64,000 nucleotides of DNA from positions 286,009-350,008 of the forward strand of contig NZ_WIAO01000002.1 in assembly GCF_009451885.1 (NCBI RefSeq), read 5' to 3'. The notes under the pieces are model-generated. The model did no database searches, was not told the DNA's origin, and worked only from the letters and a program-made list of their open reading frames with translations. Origin of the DNA: Glycomyces albidus (lineage in GTDB: Bacteria; Actinomycetota; Actinomycetes; Mycobacteriales; Micromonosporaceae). Positions 47,420 through 59,140 of this stretch are shown here, one piece after another. Made by a program: the position numbers and the translations under genes. Each line of letters starts with the position of its first letter. The first letter of the stretch is position 1.

Positions 47420-49417
47420 GTGCCAGACTCCTCCCCCCGTGCGCCGAGGCGCGCGGTCATCGCCATGGGCGCCGCCGCGGCCGCCGTGGCCGGCCTGCCG
47501 GTCCCGGCATCCGCCGCCGGCCGGCCCACCCCCGTGGACCTCGTCGACGACAAGGCCACCCGCGAGACCCGGGCCCTGTTCCAGTACCTGCGCGAAACCC
47601 AGGGCCGAGGGATCATGTTCGGCCACGAGCACTCCCTCTCCGACGGGTTCACCTTCACCGAGATGGACGGCTACGCGTCCGATGTGGAGGCCGTCACGGG
47701 CGACTACCCGGCCGTGTTCGGCTGGGACACCCTCATCCTCAACGGCTTCCAGAAGCCCGGCGTCTACGGCGGCACCGTCGAGGAGAACATCGCGGCGCTC
47801 AGCCACGCGTTCAAGGAGAGCGACGCCCGCGGCGGGATCAACATCCTCAGCGCCCACCTCTACAACTTCGTGACCGGCGGGAACTTCTGGGACACCGCCG
47901 GGCGCGTGGTCAGCCAGATCCTCCCGGGCGGTTCCGAGCACGCCGAGTACAACGAGTTCCTCGACCGCATCGCGGCCGGCGTCAAGGGCGCCCAGCGCGC
48001 CGACGGCACCCTCATCCCCGTCATCTTCCGGCCCTTCCACGAGAACAACGGCGGCTGGTTCTGGTGGGGCGCCGGGCATACCACCTCGGCCGAGTTCATC
48101 GAGATCTTCCGCTACACCGTCGAGTACCTGCGCGACCGCAAGTGCGTGCGCAACCTCCTCTACTCGTACTCGCCGAACTCGAGCTTCGGCGGCGACCCCA
48201 CGAACTACCTCAAGACCTACCCGGGCGACGAGTTCGTCGACGTCCTCGGCTACGACGCCTACGACTCCACCGCCGGCTCCGCCGAATGGCTCGCCGCCAC
48301 GGTCGAGGACCTCGCGATGGTCGTCGGCCTCGCCGAAGAACGCGGCAAGATCCCCGCGTTCACCGAGTTCGGCGAGTCCGGAGAGGAGGGACGCGACCTC
48401 ACCTGGTTCACCGACCTCCTCGCCGCCCTCAAGGCCGACCCCGCCGCGAGCCGCGTCTCCCACATGCTCACCTGGGCGAACTTCGGCGGCACCAACCGCG
48501 CGTACGTGCCCTTCCCCGGGCACGCCCTCGAACCGGACTTCGTCGCCTACCACCAGGACCCGTACTCCCTCTTCGCGTCCGATCTGGACGGCGTCTACGA
48601 CGCCCGCACCGCGGCCGTCCCCAACGCGCCGTTCCTCCACCTCGCCACCCCCACCGACCGCCAGCGCATCACCGAGCCCCAGGCCGTGATCCGCGTGCGC
48701 CTGACCGCCGGGACCGCCCGGAAGGTCACGTATGCGATCGACGGCGGCGCCCCGGTGGCGCTGCGCCTCGACGACGCCGGCTACTACTCCGGCACCTGGG
48801 ACATCGATCCGTCCTGGCTGGACAACCGCAAGGTCACGATCGCGGTGAGCGCCAAGCTGCGCAGCGGCCGGACGCTCACCGACACGGCCGACGTGCTCCT
48901 CGGCGAGGTCGTGCCGCTCCCGCCCGGCTGGGTCGACGACTTCGAGGGCTACGCGGGCGACGACCAGTCGCTCAGCGAGGCGTACAGCCACGTCAACGCC
49001 AACACGACCGCCCACTCGGCCGACCGCAAGGGCGGCGGGGACTACGGCCTGGCCTACTCCTACGACTTCACCGGCGCCGGCTACACCGGCATCGGGAAGT
49101 CCGTGGTCGCCGACTGGACCGCGTTCAGCCGCTTCGTGGTCTGGATGCAGGGCGACGGCTCGACCAACGGCGCCACGTTCCAGATCGTCGCCAAGGGCGC
49201 CTACTTCGAGTACAACGTCGGCCTCGGCGACACCGCCGCGAAGGAGGTCACCGCGCCGTTCGCGGACTTCCGGCCCGCGCCGTGGGACACCGGCCACGCC
49301 GGCGAGCTGCTCGACGCCGAGCACCTGGCGGAGGTCTCCGCGTTCTACCTGTACCTCGGGTACGGCGGGTCGCAGGCCACCGGCACCGTCCACTTCGACG
49401 ACATCCGCGCCGAGTAG
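47420..49417 (+). CDS. secreted GH26 beta-mannanase with C-terminal carbohydrate-binding region
   Basis: 665 aa from GTG 47420, chosen because AAGGAG lies seven bases upstream; GTG 47402 is an alternative. The signal PRRAVIAMGAAAAAVAGLP has twin Arg and may use Tat; cleavage is near PASAAG. The GH26 domain (~35-375) has the acid/base Glu208 in FRPFHENNGGWFWWG and nucleophile Glu316 in PAFTEFGE. An Ig-like linker domain (~390-495) and a beta-sandwich carbohydrate-binding region (~505-665, beginning WVDDFEGYAGDDQSLSEAY) follow. The enzyme hydrolyses beta-1,4-mannan outside the cell. A regulated promoter lies upstream. Confidence 0.92.
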   Translation: MPDSSPRAPRRAVIAMGAAAAAVAGLPVPASAAGRPTPVDLVDDKATRETRALFQYLRETQGRGIMFGHEHSLSDGFTFTEMDGYASDVEAVTGDYPAVFGWDTLILNGFQKPGVYGGTVEENIAALSHAFKESDARGGINILSAHLYNFVTGGNFWDTAGRVVSQILPGGSEHAEYNEFLDRIAAGVKGAQRADGTLIPVIFRPFHENNGGWFWWGAGHTTSAEFIEIFRYTVEYLRDRKCVRNLLYSYSPNSSFGGDPTNYLKTYPGDEFVDVLGYDAYDSTAGSAEWLAATVEDLAMVVGLAEERGKIPAFTEFGESGEEGRDLTWFTDLLAALKADPAASRVSHMLTWANFGGTNRAYVPFPGHALEPDFVAYHQDPYSLFASDLDGVYDARTAAVPNAPFLHLATPTDRQRITEPQAVIRVRLTAGTARKVTYAIDGGAPVALRLDDAGYYSGTWDIDPSWLDNRKVTIAVSAKLRSGRTLTDTADVLLGEVVPLPPGWVDDFEGYAGDDQSLSEAYSHVNANTTAHSADRKGGGDYGLAYSYDFTGAGYTGIGKSVVADWTAFSRFVVWMQGDGSTNGATFQIVAKGAYFEYNVGLGDTAAKEVTAPFADFRPAPWDTGHAGELLDAEHLAEVSAFYLYLGYGGSQATGTVHFDDIRAE

Positions 49418-49422
49418 CCGAC

Positions 49423-49446
49423 AGGGCCCCGCTCCGGCGGGGCCCT
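49423..49446. terminator. bidirectional terminator between mannanase and SDR genes
   Basis: AGGGCCCCG and CGGGGCCCT form a nine-bp stem with a six-base loop, between the two convergent stops. Confidence 0.7.
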
Positions 49447-50242
49447 ACTTGAGCTGGTAGTCCGCGAACCGCTTGAGGACCAGTCCGATCAGGAGGGTCA
49501 TGAGCTTGCGCGGGCGCCGGGGCATCAGGTGCGCCTCCGGCCAGTTCCGCGCGTCGGGGACGACGTAGCCGCGGTCGCGGTCGAGGGCCCGCAGCGACTG
49601 CCGGACGATCCGCTCGGGGTCGGCCAGGAGCCAGCCGAGGCGGCGCCGGTCGTACTTGATGCCGTTCGCGATCGGGAAGCCGGTGTCCACCGGCCCGGGG
49701 CAGACCGCCAGGACCTTCACACCGGTCCCGCGGGTCTCGGCCCACAGCCCGAGGCTGTAGTTCACGACGAACGCCTTCGTGGCCGCGTACAGCGCCATGT
49801 ACGGCTGCGCCTGGAAGCCCGCCATGGACGCGACGTTCACGACCGCGCCGCTGCCGCGCTCGCACATCGCCGGAAGGAACCGCTTGACGAGGTCGACGAC
49901 GGCGACCACGTTCACCATCGCGGTGTCGCGGCCGAAGTCGGCGCCGATGGCGGTGTCGCGCCCGAACGCGCCGATCCCGGCGTTGTTGACCAGGACCTCG
50001 ACGGTGATCCCGGCGGCGTCGACGGCCGCGCCGACCCGCTCGGCCGCGCCCGGCCGGGCCAGATCCTGCACGACGACCAGGGCCTCGGCGCCGTGGCGCT
50101 CCCGCAGGAGCGCGGCGAGCGCCTCGAGTCTGGCGCCCGAGCGGGCGACGACGACCACGTTCATGCCCCGCGCCGCGAGCTGGTGCGCGAAGGCCGCGCC
50201 GATGCCCGACGACGCACCCGTGACGAGCGCCCACGACCTCAT
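49445..50242 (-). CDS. short-chain dehydrogenase/reductase
   Basis: 265 aa. The NAD(P)-binding motif is VTGASSGIGAAFAHQLAARG, the NNAG motif is VLVNNAGIGAFGRD, and the catalytic Ser/Tyr/Lys lie in NVASMAGFQAQPYMALYAATKAF (Y-x3-K = YAATK). The C-terminal 60 residues are basic and may contact membrane (LMPRRPRKLMTLLIGLVLKR). The substrate is unknown; the class resembles lipid- or steroid-linked SDRs. Confidence 0.9.
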   Translation of the reverse strand: MRSWALVTGASSGIGAAFAHQLAARGMNVVVVARSGARLEALAALLRERHGAEALVVVQDLARPGAAERVGAAVDAAGITVEVLVNNAGIGAFGRDTAIGADFGRDTAMVNVVAVVDLVKRFLPAMCERGSGAVVNVASMAGFQAQPYMALYAATKAFVVNYSLGLWAETRGTGVKVLAVCPGPVDTGFPIANGIKYDRRRLGWLLADPERIVRQSLRALDRDRGYVVPDARNWPEAHLMPRRPRKLMTLLIGLVLKRFADYQLK

Positions 50243-50338
50243 GCCGAACCCCCTTTTCGCCGCCCCAGCCTAGCGTTCTGTTCGCGCGGCAGGTCGCGTC
50301 GCAGGTCGCGGCGGTTGTGAGGGTAGGCTTGCCCCACC

Positions 50339-51643
50339 ATGTCGATGCCGGCCAATCCCATCACGCGGCGACTGGCCCTTCCGGGCTGGTCGGTCCTGCG
50401 CTTCAGCCTGACGCTCATAGCGGCGGCCCTCCTGGTCGCGGCGATAGCCACCGGGGTCCTCGTGGTGTTCTGGATCGGCATACCGGTCGCGGTCGCGGTC
50501 TTCCTCGCGATCCGCGTCTGGGCCAACGCGCAGCGGCGGATCATAGGAGAGCAGCTCGGCGTCGTCATCCCGGTGCCCTACCGGGAGCGGCCCAAGGGCG
50601 CCCGCATCGACCACCAGGCGCTCCTGCTCGTCCGCGAGGCCGCGACCTGGCGGGACTTCGCGTGGCTGGCGATCGACGCGACCCTCGGGTTCCTCGTCAA
50701 CCTGCTCTACCTGAGCGTCTTCGGCGTCGCCGTCTACTACCTCGTGCAGCCGGTGCTGCTGGTGACGCTCTTCCGGGCGTCGCCGAACCCGGTCGTGAAC
50801 GACTTCGGGTTCTACGACTTCGACACCCCGATGAAGACCCTGCTGCTGGTGCCGCTCGCGCTCGGCTGCGGCGTCGCCTGGTGGCGCTGGGGCGAGCTGT
50901 TCCTGCGCTGGTACTCCCACCTCGGCGTGCTCCTGCTCGGCCCGACCGCGAAGGCCCTGCTCACCGCCCGCGTCTCGGAGCTGCGCCAGGCCCGCGACCA
51001 GGCCACCGACCATGCCGCCGCCGAGCTGCGGCGGATCGAACGCGACCTCCACGACGGCGCTCAGGCCCGGATCGCCGCCCTCAGCCTCACCCTCGGCATG
51101 GCCGAGGAGCTGCTCCACCAGAACCGGCCCGAGCAGGCGGTCGGCCTCGTCTCCGAGGCCCGCCAGACCTGCTCGGACGTGCTCGACGAGATCCGCCAGC
51201 TCGTGCGGGGCATCCACCCGCCCGTGCTCGCCGACCGCGGCCTCACCGGCGCGCTCCAGGCGATGGCCCTCGACCACCCGCTGCCGGTCTCGGTCGTCGA
51301 CCGGCTCGGCGAGCGGCTGCCCGCCCCGGTCGAGGCCGCCGTGTACTTCGCGACGAACGAGGTCCTCACCAACATCACCAAGCACGCCCTGGCCGGCCAG
51401 GTGCAGATCGTCGTCACGCACGTGGACGGCCTCGTGAAGGTCGAGATCCGCGACGACGGCCGCGGCGGCGCGGTCATCGCGCCCGGCGGCGGCCTCGACG
51501 GGGTGCGCCGGCGCCTCGCCGCGTTCGACGGCACCCTCGACCTCGACAGCCCCGAGGGCGGACCGACGACCGTCACCCTGACCATCCCCGCCCTCTCGGT
51601 CGGCGCGTCGGGCGACGACAATGGGCGCGCGGCCGGCCGCTGA
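50339..51643 (+). CDS. sensor histidine kinase with membrane sensor domain
   Basis: 434 aa. Residues ~20-205 form a membrane sensor with about four segments (LTLIAAALLVAAIATGVLVV first; YLSVFGVAVYYLVQPVLLVT later). The HisKA_3 box is ERDLHDGAQARIAALSLTLG, and the ATPase domain carries ATNEVLTNITKHALAGQ and GGGLDGVRRRLAAFDG. The response regulator follows 28 bases downstream, so the two form one system. No ligand can be inferred. Confidence 0.92.
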   Translation: MSMPANPITRRLALPGWSVLRFSLTLIAAALLVAAIATGVLVVFWIGIPVAVAVFLAIRVWANAQRRIIGEQLGVVIPVPYRERPKGARIDHQALLLVREAATWRDFAWLAIDATLGFLVNLLYLSVFGVAVYYLVQPVLLVTLFRASPNPVVNDFGFYDFDTPMKTLLLVPLALGCGVAWWRWGELFLRWYSHLGVLLLGPTAKALLTARVSELRQARDQATDHAAAELRRIERDLHDGAQARIAALSLTLGMAEELLHQNRPEQAVGLVSEARQTCSDVLDEIRQLVRGIHPPVLADRGLTGALQAMALDHPLPVSVVDRLGERLPAPVEAAVYFATNEVLTNITKHALAGQVQIVVTHVDGLVKVEIRDDGRGGAVIAPGGGLDGVRRRLAAFDGTLDLDSPEGGPTTVTLTIPALSVGASGDDNGRAAGR

Positions 51644-51671
51644 GCCCGGAACCCGAATCGAAGGAGGCTCC

Positions 51672-52313
51672 ATGGACGTCGTCCTCGCCGAAGACCACTC
51701 ACTCCTGCGAGACGGCCTCACGCGGATGCTCGAAGCGCACGACTTCACCGTCGTCGAAGCCGTCGACAACGGACCCGCGCTCACCGCCGCGCTGCTCAAG
51801 CACCGCCCCGACGTCGCCGTCGTCGACATCCGGCTGCCCCCCACGTTCAAGGACGAGGGGCTGCGCGCCGCCATCGAGGCCCGCCGCCACATCCCGGCCC
51901 TGCCGATCCTCGTCCTCTCCCAGTACGTCGAGCAGCTCTACGCCCGCGAACTCCTCGGCGACCGCCGCGGCGGCGTCGGCTACCTGCTCAAGGACCGCAT
52001 CTCCAACGTCGGCGAGTTCATCGAGGCGCTCCGGCGCGTCGCCGCCGGCGGCACCGCCATGGACCCGGAGGTCGTCGCCCGGCTCCTCGGCAAGCAGGCC
52101 AACCGCCTCGACGCGCTCACCCCGCGCGAGCACGAGGTCCTCGGGCTGATGGCCGAGGGCCGCACGAACGCCGCCATCGCCGCCTCCCTCTACATCACCG
52201 AGAAGGCCGTCGGCAAGCACTCGGCGAACGTGTTCCGCAAGCTCGGCCTCGGCCAGTCCGAGGACGACAACCGCCGCGTCCTGGCGGTCCTCGCCTACCT
52301 CGAGGGGAACTAG
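51672..52313 (+). CDS. NarL/FixJ-family response regulator
   Basis: 213 aa. AAGGAGG precedes ATG 51672. Receiver with E7-D8, phospho-acceptor Asp52 (VAVVDIRLPPTFKDEG) and Lys in GYLLKDRISN. The LuxR-type DNA-binding domain covers ~145-205 (LTPREHEVLGLMAEGRTNAA). The PPTFKDEGLRAA insertion after the phospho-acceptor is typical of the subfamily paired with membrane-sensor kinases like its neighbour. Confidence 0.94.
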   Translation: MDVVLAEDHSLLRDGLTRMLEAHDFTVVEAVDNGPALTAALLKHRPDVAVVDIRLPPTFKDEGLRAAIEARRHIPALPILVLSQYVEQLYARELLGDRRGGVGYLLKDRISNVGEFIEALRRVAAGGTAMDPEVVARLLGKQANRLDALTPREHEVLGLMAEGRTNAAIAASLYITEKAVGKHSANVFRKLGLGQSEDDNRRVLAVLAYLEGN

Positions 52314-52471
52314 CGCCCGCCCGGTGCATCAGCACGGTCTGATCGCCGCTGTCACCGAACACCGATGTCCGCGGGGCCCTCCGCCTCGCGAGCGAGCGAA
52401 CGGCCTCGCCCTGACGTACAGGACAGGCCCTGGCCCGGCGGAGCGTCGGGGGACTGTGCGATCGTTGGGGC

Positions 52472-52891
52472 GTGGAACTGGAGGACCTCGTCCGGCTGCG
52501 CCGGGCCCGCGACATGATGGACCGCGACTACGCGAAGCCGCTCGACGTGCCCGCGCTCGCGAAGGTGGCGCTCATGTCGTCCGGGCACTTCTCGCGGAGC
52601 TTCCGCGCGGCGTACGGCGAGACCCCGTACTCGTACCTCATGACGCGGCGCATCGAGCGGGCGAAGGCGCTGCTGCGGCGCGGCGACCTGTCGGTGACCG
52701 AGGTGTGCTTCGCGGTCGGCTGCACCTCGCTGGGCACGTTCTCGACCCGGTTCACCGAACTGGTGGGGGAGAGCCCGAGCGCCTACCGGGCCCGGAACCA
52801 CGACGACGGCGCGTCGATCCCGGCGTGCATCGCGAAGGCGTACACCAGGCCGGTCAGGAATCGAGAAGCGAAGCCCTCCGGAGCCTCGTAG
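52472..52891 (+). CDS. short AraC-family transcriptional regulator
   Basis: 139 aa from GTG 52472. It is essentially the DNA-binding domain alone: two helix-turn-helix motifs (VPALAKVALMSSGHFSRSF and SVTEVCFAVGCTSLGTFSTR) and the family end GESPSAYRAR. No ligand-binding domain is visible. It ends nine bases before the VOC-protein gene, so it may regulate its own two-gene operon. The region 52314-52471 shows no gene. Confidence 0.9.
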   Translation: MELEDLVRLRRARDMMDRDYAKPLDVPALAKVALMSSGHFSRSFRAAYGETPYSYLMTRRIERAKALLRRGDLSVTEVCFAVGCTSLGTFSTRFTELVGESPSAYRARNHDDGASIPACIAKAYTRPVRNREAKPSGAS

Positions 52892-52900
52892 GTTGGTCCC

Positions 52901-53314
52901 ATGAGCATCAACCTTTCCCAGTGCTTCATCGCCGTCGACGACCACGACAAGGCCATCGCCTTCTACCGGGACGTCCTGGGCATGGAGGTCCGCAACGACG
53001 TCGGCTTCGAGGGGATGCGGTGGGTCACCGTCGGCTCCCCCGACCAGCCGGACGTGAACATCGTCCTCGAACCGCCGCTCGCCGACCCGAACGCCTCGGA
53101 GGCCGACCGGCAGACCATGAACGAGCTCCTCGCCAAGGGCCTGCTGCGCGGCGTCATCTTCGAGACCGACGACGTCGACGCCACCTTCGAGCGGATCAGC
53201 GCCGCCGGAGCCGACGTCCTCCAAGAACCGATGGACCAGCCGTACGGGGTGCGCGACTGCGCGTTCCGCGACCCGGCCGGCAACATGCTCCGGTTCAACC
53301 AGCCTCGTAAGTAG
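52901..53314 (+). CDS. VOC (glyoxalase/bleomycin resistance) family protein
   Basis: 137 aa. One VOC unit pair: SQCFIAVDDHDKAIAFYRDVLGMEV at the start (read as SQCFIAVDDHDKA and IAFYRDVLGMEV), VIFETDDVDATFERISAAGA, and DCAFRDPAGNMLRFNQP at the end. Members bind metal and act as lyases, dioxygenases or drug-binding proteins. The reaction is not known. It is in an operon with the AraC gene; similar AraC-VOC pairs are common in actinobacteria. Confidence 0.9.
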   Translation: MSINLSQCFIAVDDHDKAIAFYRDVLGMEVRNDVGFEGMRWVTVGSPDQPDVNIVLEPPLADPNASEADRQTMNELLAKGLLRGVIFETDDVDATFERISAAGADVLQEPMDQPYGVRDCAFRDPAGNMLRFNQPRK

Positions 53315-53416
53315 ACGGGGCGCTAGTCGTAAGCAGATCCGGGGCCGTCGGTCCCCGCCGGTAATCTCGGCGGCGGGCCGTTTCGGCCCCGGAACCGGAT
53401 GGAGACCTCAACGACC

Positions 53417-55789
<2,373 letters not shown>

Positions 55790-55795
55790 GCCCCC

Positions 55796-55822
55796 CGGGC
55801 GGGCCGCGACGCGGCCCGCCCG
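55796..55822 (+). terminator. terminator after the UvrA-like gene
   Basis: CGGGCGGGCCGC and GCGGCCCGCCCG form a perfect 12-bp stem with loop GAC. Confidence 0.75.
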
Positions 55823-55984
55823 CCCCGCGCCCATCGCATCCAGGCACGGCAGCACGGCCACCCGGTAGGCGTACACCCCCTGTGGCAGGGGGCGCCCGCA
55901 GTCCGAAAAGCACCGATCCGCCCCACTGCGTTTCCACGCCCGCGCGCCCACGATAGAAGGGACGAATCGAAAGCGAGGTCCGCG

Positions 55985-56944
55985 ATGGCGACATTGACTC
56001 CGACCGCCCCGGTCCCGGCCGCACCCAAGGCCGGACCCCGGCCCATCCACGGCGAGAAGCGCGACGCGGGACGCCAGTCCCTCGTCTACCTCTTCCTCCT
56101 CGTCCCGATGGCCGCGCTCGCCGCCGCCGTCCCCTTCGCCTGGTCCACCGGGCTCCTCTCGTGGACCGACATCGCCCTGACGGTCGGCTTCTACCTCCTG
56201 ACCCTCCACGGCATCACCGTCGGCTACCACCGCCTGTTCACGCACGGCTCGTTCAAGCCGAACCGGCCCGTGAAGATCGCGCTGGCGATCCTCGGCTCGA
56301 TGGCCGTGCAGGGCCCGGTCATCACCTGGGTGGCCGACCACCGGCGCCACCACGCGTTCTCCGACAAGGAGGGCGACCCGCACTCGCCGTGGCTGTTCGG
56401 CACCTCCGCCTGGGCCCTCACGAAGGGCTTCTGGCACGCCCACATGGGCTGGATGTTCGAGCCGCGCAACACCACCAACGAGGAGCGCTTCGCCCCGGAC
56501 CTGCTCCGCGACCGCGACCTCGTCATGATCGACAAGCTGTTCTGGGTCTGGACCGTCGCGACCTTCGCGCTCCCGGCCGTGCTCGGCGGCCTCATCACGA
56601 TGTCCTGGCAGGGCGCGGCCACCGCGTTCTTCTGGGCGGCCCTGGTCCGCGTCTCGGCGCTGCACCACGCCACGTGGTCGACCAACTCGATCTGCCACAT
56701 GATCGGCGAGCGGCCCTTCAAGAGCCGCGACAGGGCCGCGAACTTCTGGCCGCTCGCGCTGCTCTCGGGCGGCGAGTCCTGGCACAACTCCCACCACGCC
56801 GACCAGACCTGCGCCCGCCACGGCGTCAAACGCGGCCAGATCGACACCTCCGCGAGGGTGATCCGGCTGATGGAGCAGGCCGGCTGGGTCACCGACGTCA
56901 AGTGGCCCACGCCCGAGCGGCTGGCCCGGCTCGCCGCCGACTAG
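55985..56944 (+). CDS. acyl-CoA/acyl-lipid delta-9-type fatty acid desaturase
   Basis: 319 aa. Three His boxes with correct spacing: HRLFTH, HRRHH (VADHRRHHAFSDKEGDPHSP) and HNSHH (ESWHNSHHADQTC). Four membrane segments in two pairs. Di-iron membrane desaturase that introduces a double bond into saturated acyl chains to keep membranes fluid. It needs an electron donor that is not encoded nearby. GAGG lies upstream at 55975-55978. The 195-base region before it holds only the UvrA-like terminator and presumably its promoter. Confidence 0.94.
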   Translation: MATLTPTAPVPAAPKAGPRPIHGEKRDAGRQSLVYLFLLVPMAALAAAVPFAWSTGLLSWTDIALTVGFYLLTLHGITVGYHRLFTHGSFKPNRPVKIALAILGSMAVQGPVITWVADHRRHHAFSDKEGDPHSPWLFGTSAWALTKGFWHAHMGWMFEPRNTTNEERFAPDLLRDRDLVMIDKLFWVWTVATFALPAVLGGLITMSWQGAATAFFWAALVRVSALHHATWSTNSICHMIGERPFKSRDRAANFWPLALLSGGESWHNSHHADQTCARHGVKRGQIDTSARVIRLMEQAGWVTDVKWPTPERLARLAAD

Positions 56945-56958
56945 GACCGACGCTTCCG

Positions 56959-56986
56959 AGGGCGGGCCCGTATCGCGGCCCGCCCT
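56959..56986 (+). terminator. terminator after the desaturase gene
   Basis: AGGGCGGGCC and GGCCCGCCCT form a 10-bp stem with an eight-base loop, followed by TC. Confidence 0.65.
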
Positions 56987-57094
56987 TCGGCGTTCCCGCC
57001 GGCGGCACCGGGGTGGCAGAATCGGGACGCCCCTGCCTCCGACCCCGGGACCCGCCTCATGATGCCGCCGCAAGACTCCCGCGAGGAGACCGCC

Positions 57095-57763
57095 GTGGCC
57101 GACCGGCTGCGGCCGCACGACCTCGTCCTGTTCGCCGTCGCCATCGCGCTCGTCGCCGCCCTCCCGTGGATGCTCGCGAGCGCCGGCAGCGAACCCGTCG
57201 AGTACCGCGACCACCAGACCGGGCAGGACCGGACCGCCCCGGCCTGGGTCGGGGTGCTCGTCTTCGCGGTGCCGCTGCTCGCGTGGTCCGCGATGAAGGC
57301 GTGGAACCTCTTCGCCGGACCTGCGGCCGCGACGCTCGGGCCCGGCGGCCTGCGGCTGTACGAAGAGGTCGGCGGGCTCTACCTGCGGCGCGATGTGCCG
57401 GACGTCGACGTGCCGTGGAGCGAGGTCCATCGGATCGTGTTGTGGCGCAGGAGGATCCGCTGGCTCGGGTTCGTTCCGGGATGGACGACGCAGGTCGGCG
57501 TCGAGAAGACCGGCGACTGGTACCAGGTCTCCCGGAAGGAGCCGACCGCGCGTGAGCTGGCGAGCCGCGAGCACCGCCCCGACGGCTCGCCGATCCGCCT
57601 CGGCTCGATGCTCTCCGCGCGCAGCGTGCGCCTCACCCCGGCCGCGGCCCGGCGCCTCGCGGCCGCCGTGGCGAAGTACGCGCCGAGTGTCGCGTTCGTG
57701 GACGAGCGCATCGCGGGCGAGTCCCGCGCCGTCGAACCGGTGGACCGGCGTCCCCGGAATTGA
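57095..57763 (+). CDS. membrane protein of unknown function with PH-like domain
   Basis: 222 aa from GTG 57095, chosen because GAGGAG lies six bases upstream; ATG 57059 would add 12 residues. Two membrane segments (LVLFAVAIALVAALPWML and WVGVLVFAVPLLAWSAM) are followed by a cytoplasmic domain of ~130 residues with a beta-rich pattern (GGLRLYEEVGGLYLRRDVPD, then VPWSEVHRIVLWRRRIRWLG), similar to bacterial PH-like domains. No function can be given. Confidence 0.72.
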   Translation: MADRLRPHDLVLFAVAIALVAALPWMLASAGSEPVEYRDHQTGQDRTAPAWVGVLVFAVPLLAWSAMKAWNLFAGPAAATLGPGGLRLYEEVGGLYLRRDVPDVDVPWSEVHRIVLWRRRIRWLGFVPGWTTQVGVEKTGDWYQVSRKEPTARELASREHRPDGSPIRLGSMLSARSVRLTPAAARRLAAAVAKYAPSVAFVDERIAGESRAVEPVDRRPRN

Positions 57764-57856
57764 GCGGCACCAGGAACCGCCGCGACCGGCCGCGCTGTCC
57801 CGGCAGCAGGCTCCCCGGCCGCCCCACGACAGGATCTGTGACTCACCTTACTGCCA

Positions 57857-57881
57857 TTCACTGACACACTTTGTCAGTGAA
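57857..57881 (+). promoter_or_regulatory. 25-bp palindromic operator upstream of the MFS exporter
   Basis: TTCACTGACA-N5-TGTCAGTGAA, a perfect 10-bp inverted repeat, ends 20 bases before ATG 57902. Length and symmetry fit TetR-type operators. No TetR gene adjoins it; the nearest are at 63088 and 34506, whose own operators look different. Confidence 0.7.
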
Positions 57882-57901
57882 CCTGCCGCATCCTCATCGG
57901 C

Positions 57902-59140
57902 ATGACGACCACCGCCCAGGCCGCCCGCCCCGCCCCCGCGGCCGTGCCGCCCCGGAACCGGGCCGAGCGCCTGCTCCTGCCCGCCACGTTCATCACCAGC
58001 CTCGGCAACGGCATCCAGCTCGTCGCCGCCGCCGTCCTGATCTTCACCACCGGGCAGAGCGCGCTCGCCGTCGGCTGGCTCTACATCCTCGTCTCGATCC
58101 CGCCCGCACTGCTGTCGCTGTGGTTCGGCACGATCGCCGACCGCTTCGACCGGCGCACCCTCTGCCTCATCGCCGACCTCGCCGGCGCAGCCGCGGCCGC
58201 GTTCCTCCCCGTCTGGATCCTCACCGGCGGCGACCCCGGACCGGTCGCCTACGGGACCGCGTTCGCGCTCTCGCTGCTCTCGGCCATGTTCATGCCCGCG
58301 AGCAACGCCCTCATCAAGGAGCGCGTCCACCCCGCCCGCACGGCCCGCTTCAGCGCCCACTACGAGATGGCGATGCAGGCCGGCCTGCTCCTGTCCGCCG
58401 CCGCGGGCGGCATCCTCATCCACTACGTCGGGACCACGCCGCTGTTCATGTTCAACGGCGTCACCTTCCTCGCCTCCGCGGTCGCCCTGTGGGCCATGCG
58501 AAAAGCCCCCGTCCGCAGCGACACCGCCGACCGCGCGGCCGCCGCCGACGGCGTGCCGGGCGCGCCGCTGGTGCGGCTCGGCCTGCTCTACGCCTGCGGC
58601 CAGACCATGATCATGGTCAGCAACACCACGCTGATCGTCCTCGTCTACGACGCCTTCGACCGCGGCGCCGGGGTGTACGGGATCGTCGACGCGCTGGCGG
58701 GCCTGGGCTTCTGCGTCGCCGCGGCGCTGTACCCGCGGTTGAGCGCCCGTTTCGGCGAGTTCCGGACGGCGGTCGCCGGCGGCATCGGGTGCGCGCTGGT
58801 GTCGTTCGTGCTGCCGCTGCACCTGGCGGTGCTGCTGCTCGCGGTCCCGCCCGCGGCGTTCATGGTCGGACTTTCGCGGGTCGGCATGCGCTCGATCCTG
58901 CTCCGCTCCGTCCCCGAGCGTCGCGCCGGCCGCCTCTTCGGAGCGGTGAACGCGGCCGGCCTGGGCTTGAGTGCGGCGATGACGGTCCTGGTCGCAGCGG
59001 TCGCCGACGCCACGCACATCCGGTACGGCTTCTACGTGCTCGGCGCCTTCTGCGCCATCATGACGGCCGCCACGGCGTTCACCTTGCGCCGCAAGATGAA
59101 TGAGGCACCGCCCCCGGGGTCGGGGATGTCGCGGCAGTGA
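57902..59140 (+). CDS. MFS exporter (EntS-like)
   Basis: 412 aa, twelve membrane segments. Motif A-like FGTIADRFDRRTLCLIADL follows segment two; LPATFITSLGNGIQLVAAAV starts the first. This pattern fits the enterobactin-exporter-like MFS group, which exports siderophores, macrolides or other compounds. The C-terminal dozen residues (EAPPPGSGMSRQ) are encoded by the first copy of a direct repeat (59118-59175). A perfect palindrome just upstream suggests repression by a regulator encoded elsewhere. Confidence 0.9.
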   Translation: MTTTAQAARPAPAAVPPRNRAERLLLPATFITSLGNGIQLVAAAVLIFTTGQSALAVGWLYILVSIPPALLSLWFGTIADRFDRRTLCLIADLAGAAAAAFLPVWILTGGDPGPVAYGTAFALSLLSAMFMPASNALIKERVHPARTARFSAHYEMAMQAGLLLSAAAGGILIHYVGTTPLFMFNGVTFLASAVALWAMRKAPVRSDTADRAAAADGVPGAPLVRLGLLYACGQTMIMVSNTTLIVLVYDAFDRGAGVYGIVDALAGLGFCVAAALYPRLSARFGEFRTAVAGGIGCALVSFVLPLHLAVLLLAVPPAAFMVGLSRVGMRSILLRSVPERRAGRLFGAVNAAGLGLSAAMTVLVAAVADATHIRYGFYVLGAFCAIMTAATAFTLRRKMNEAPPPGSGMSRQ

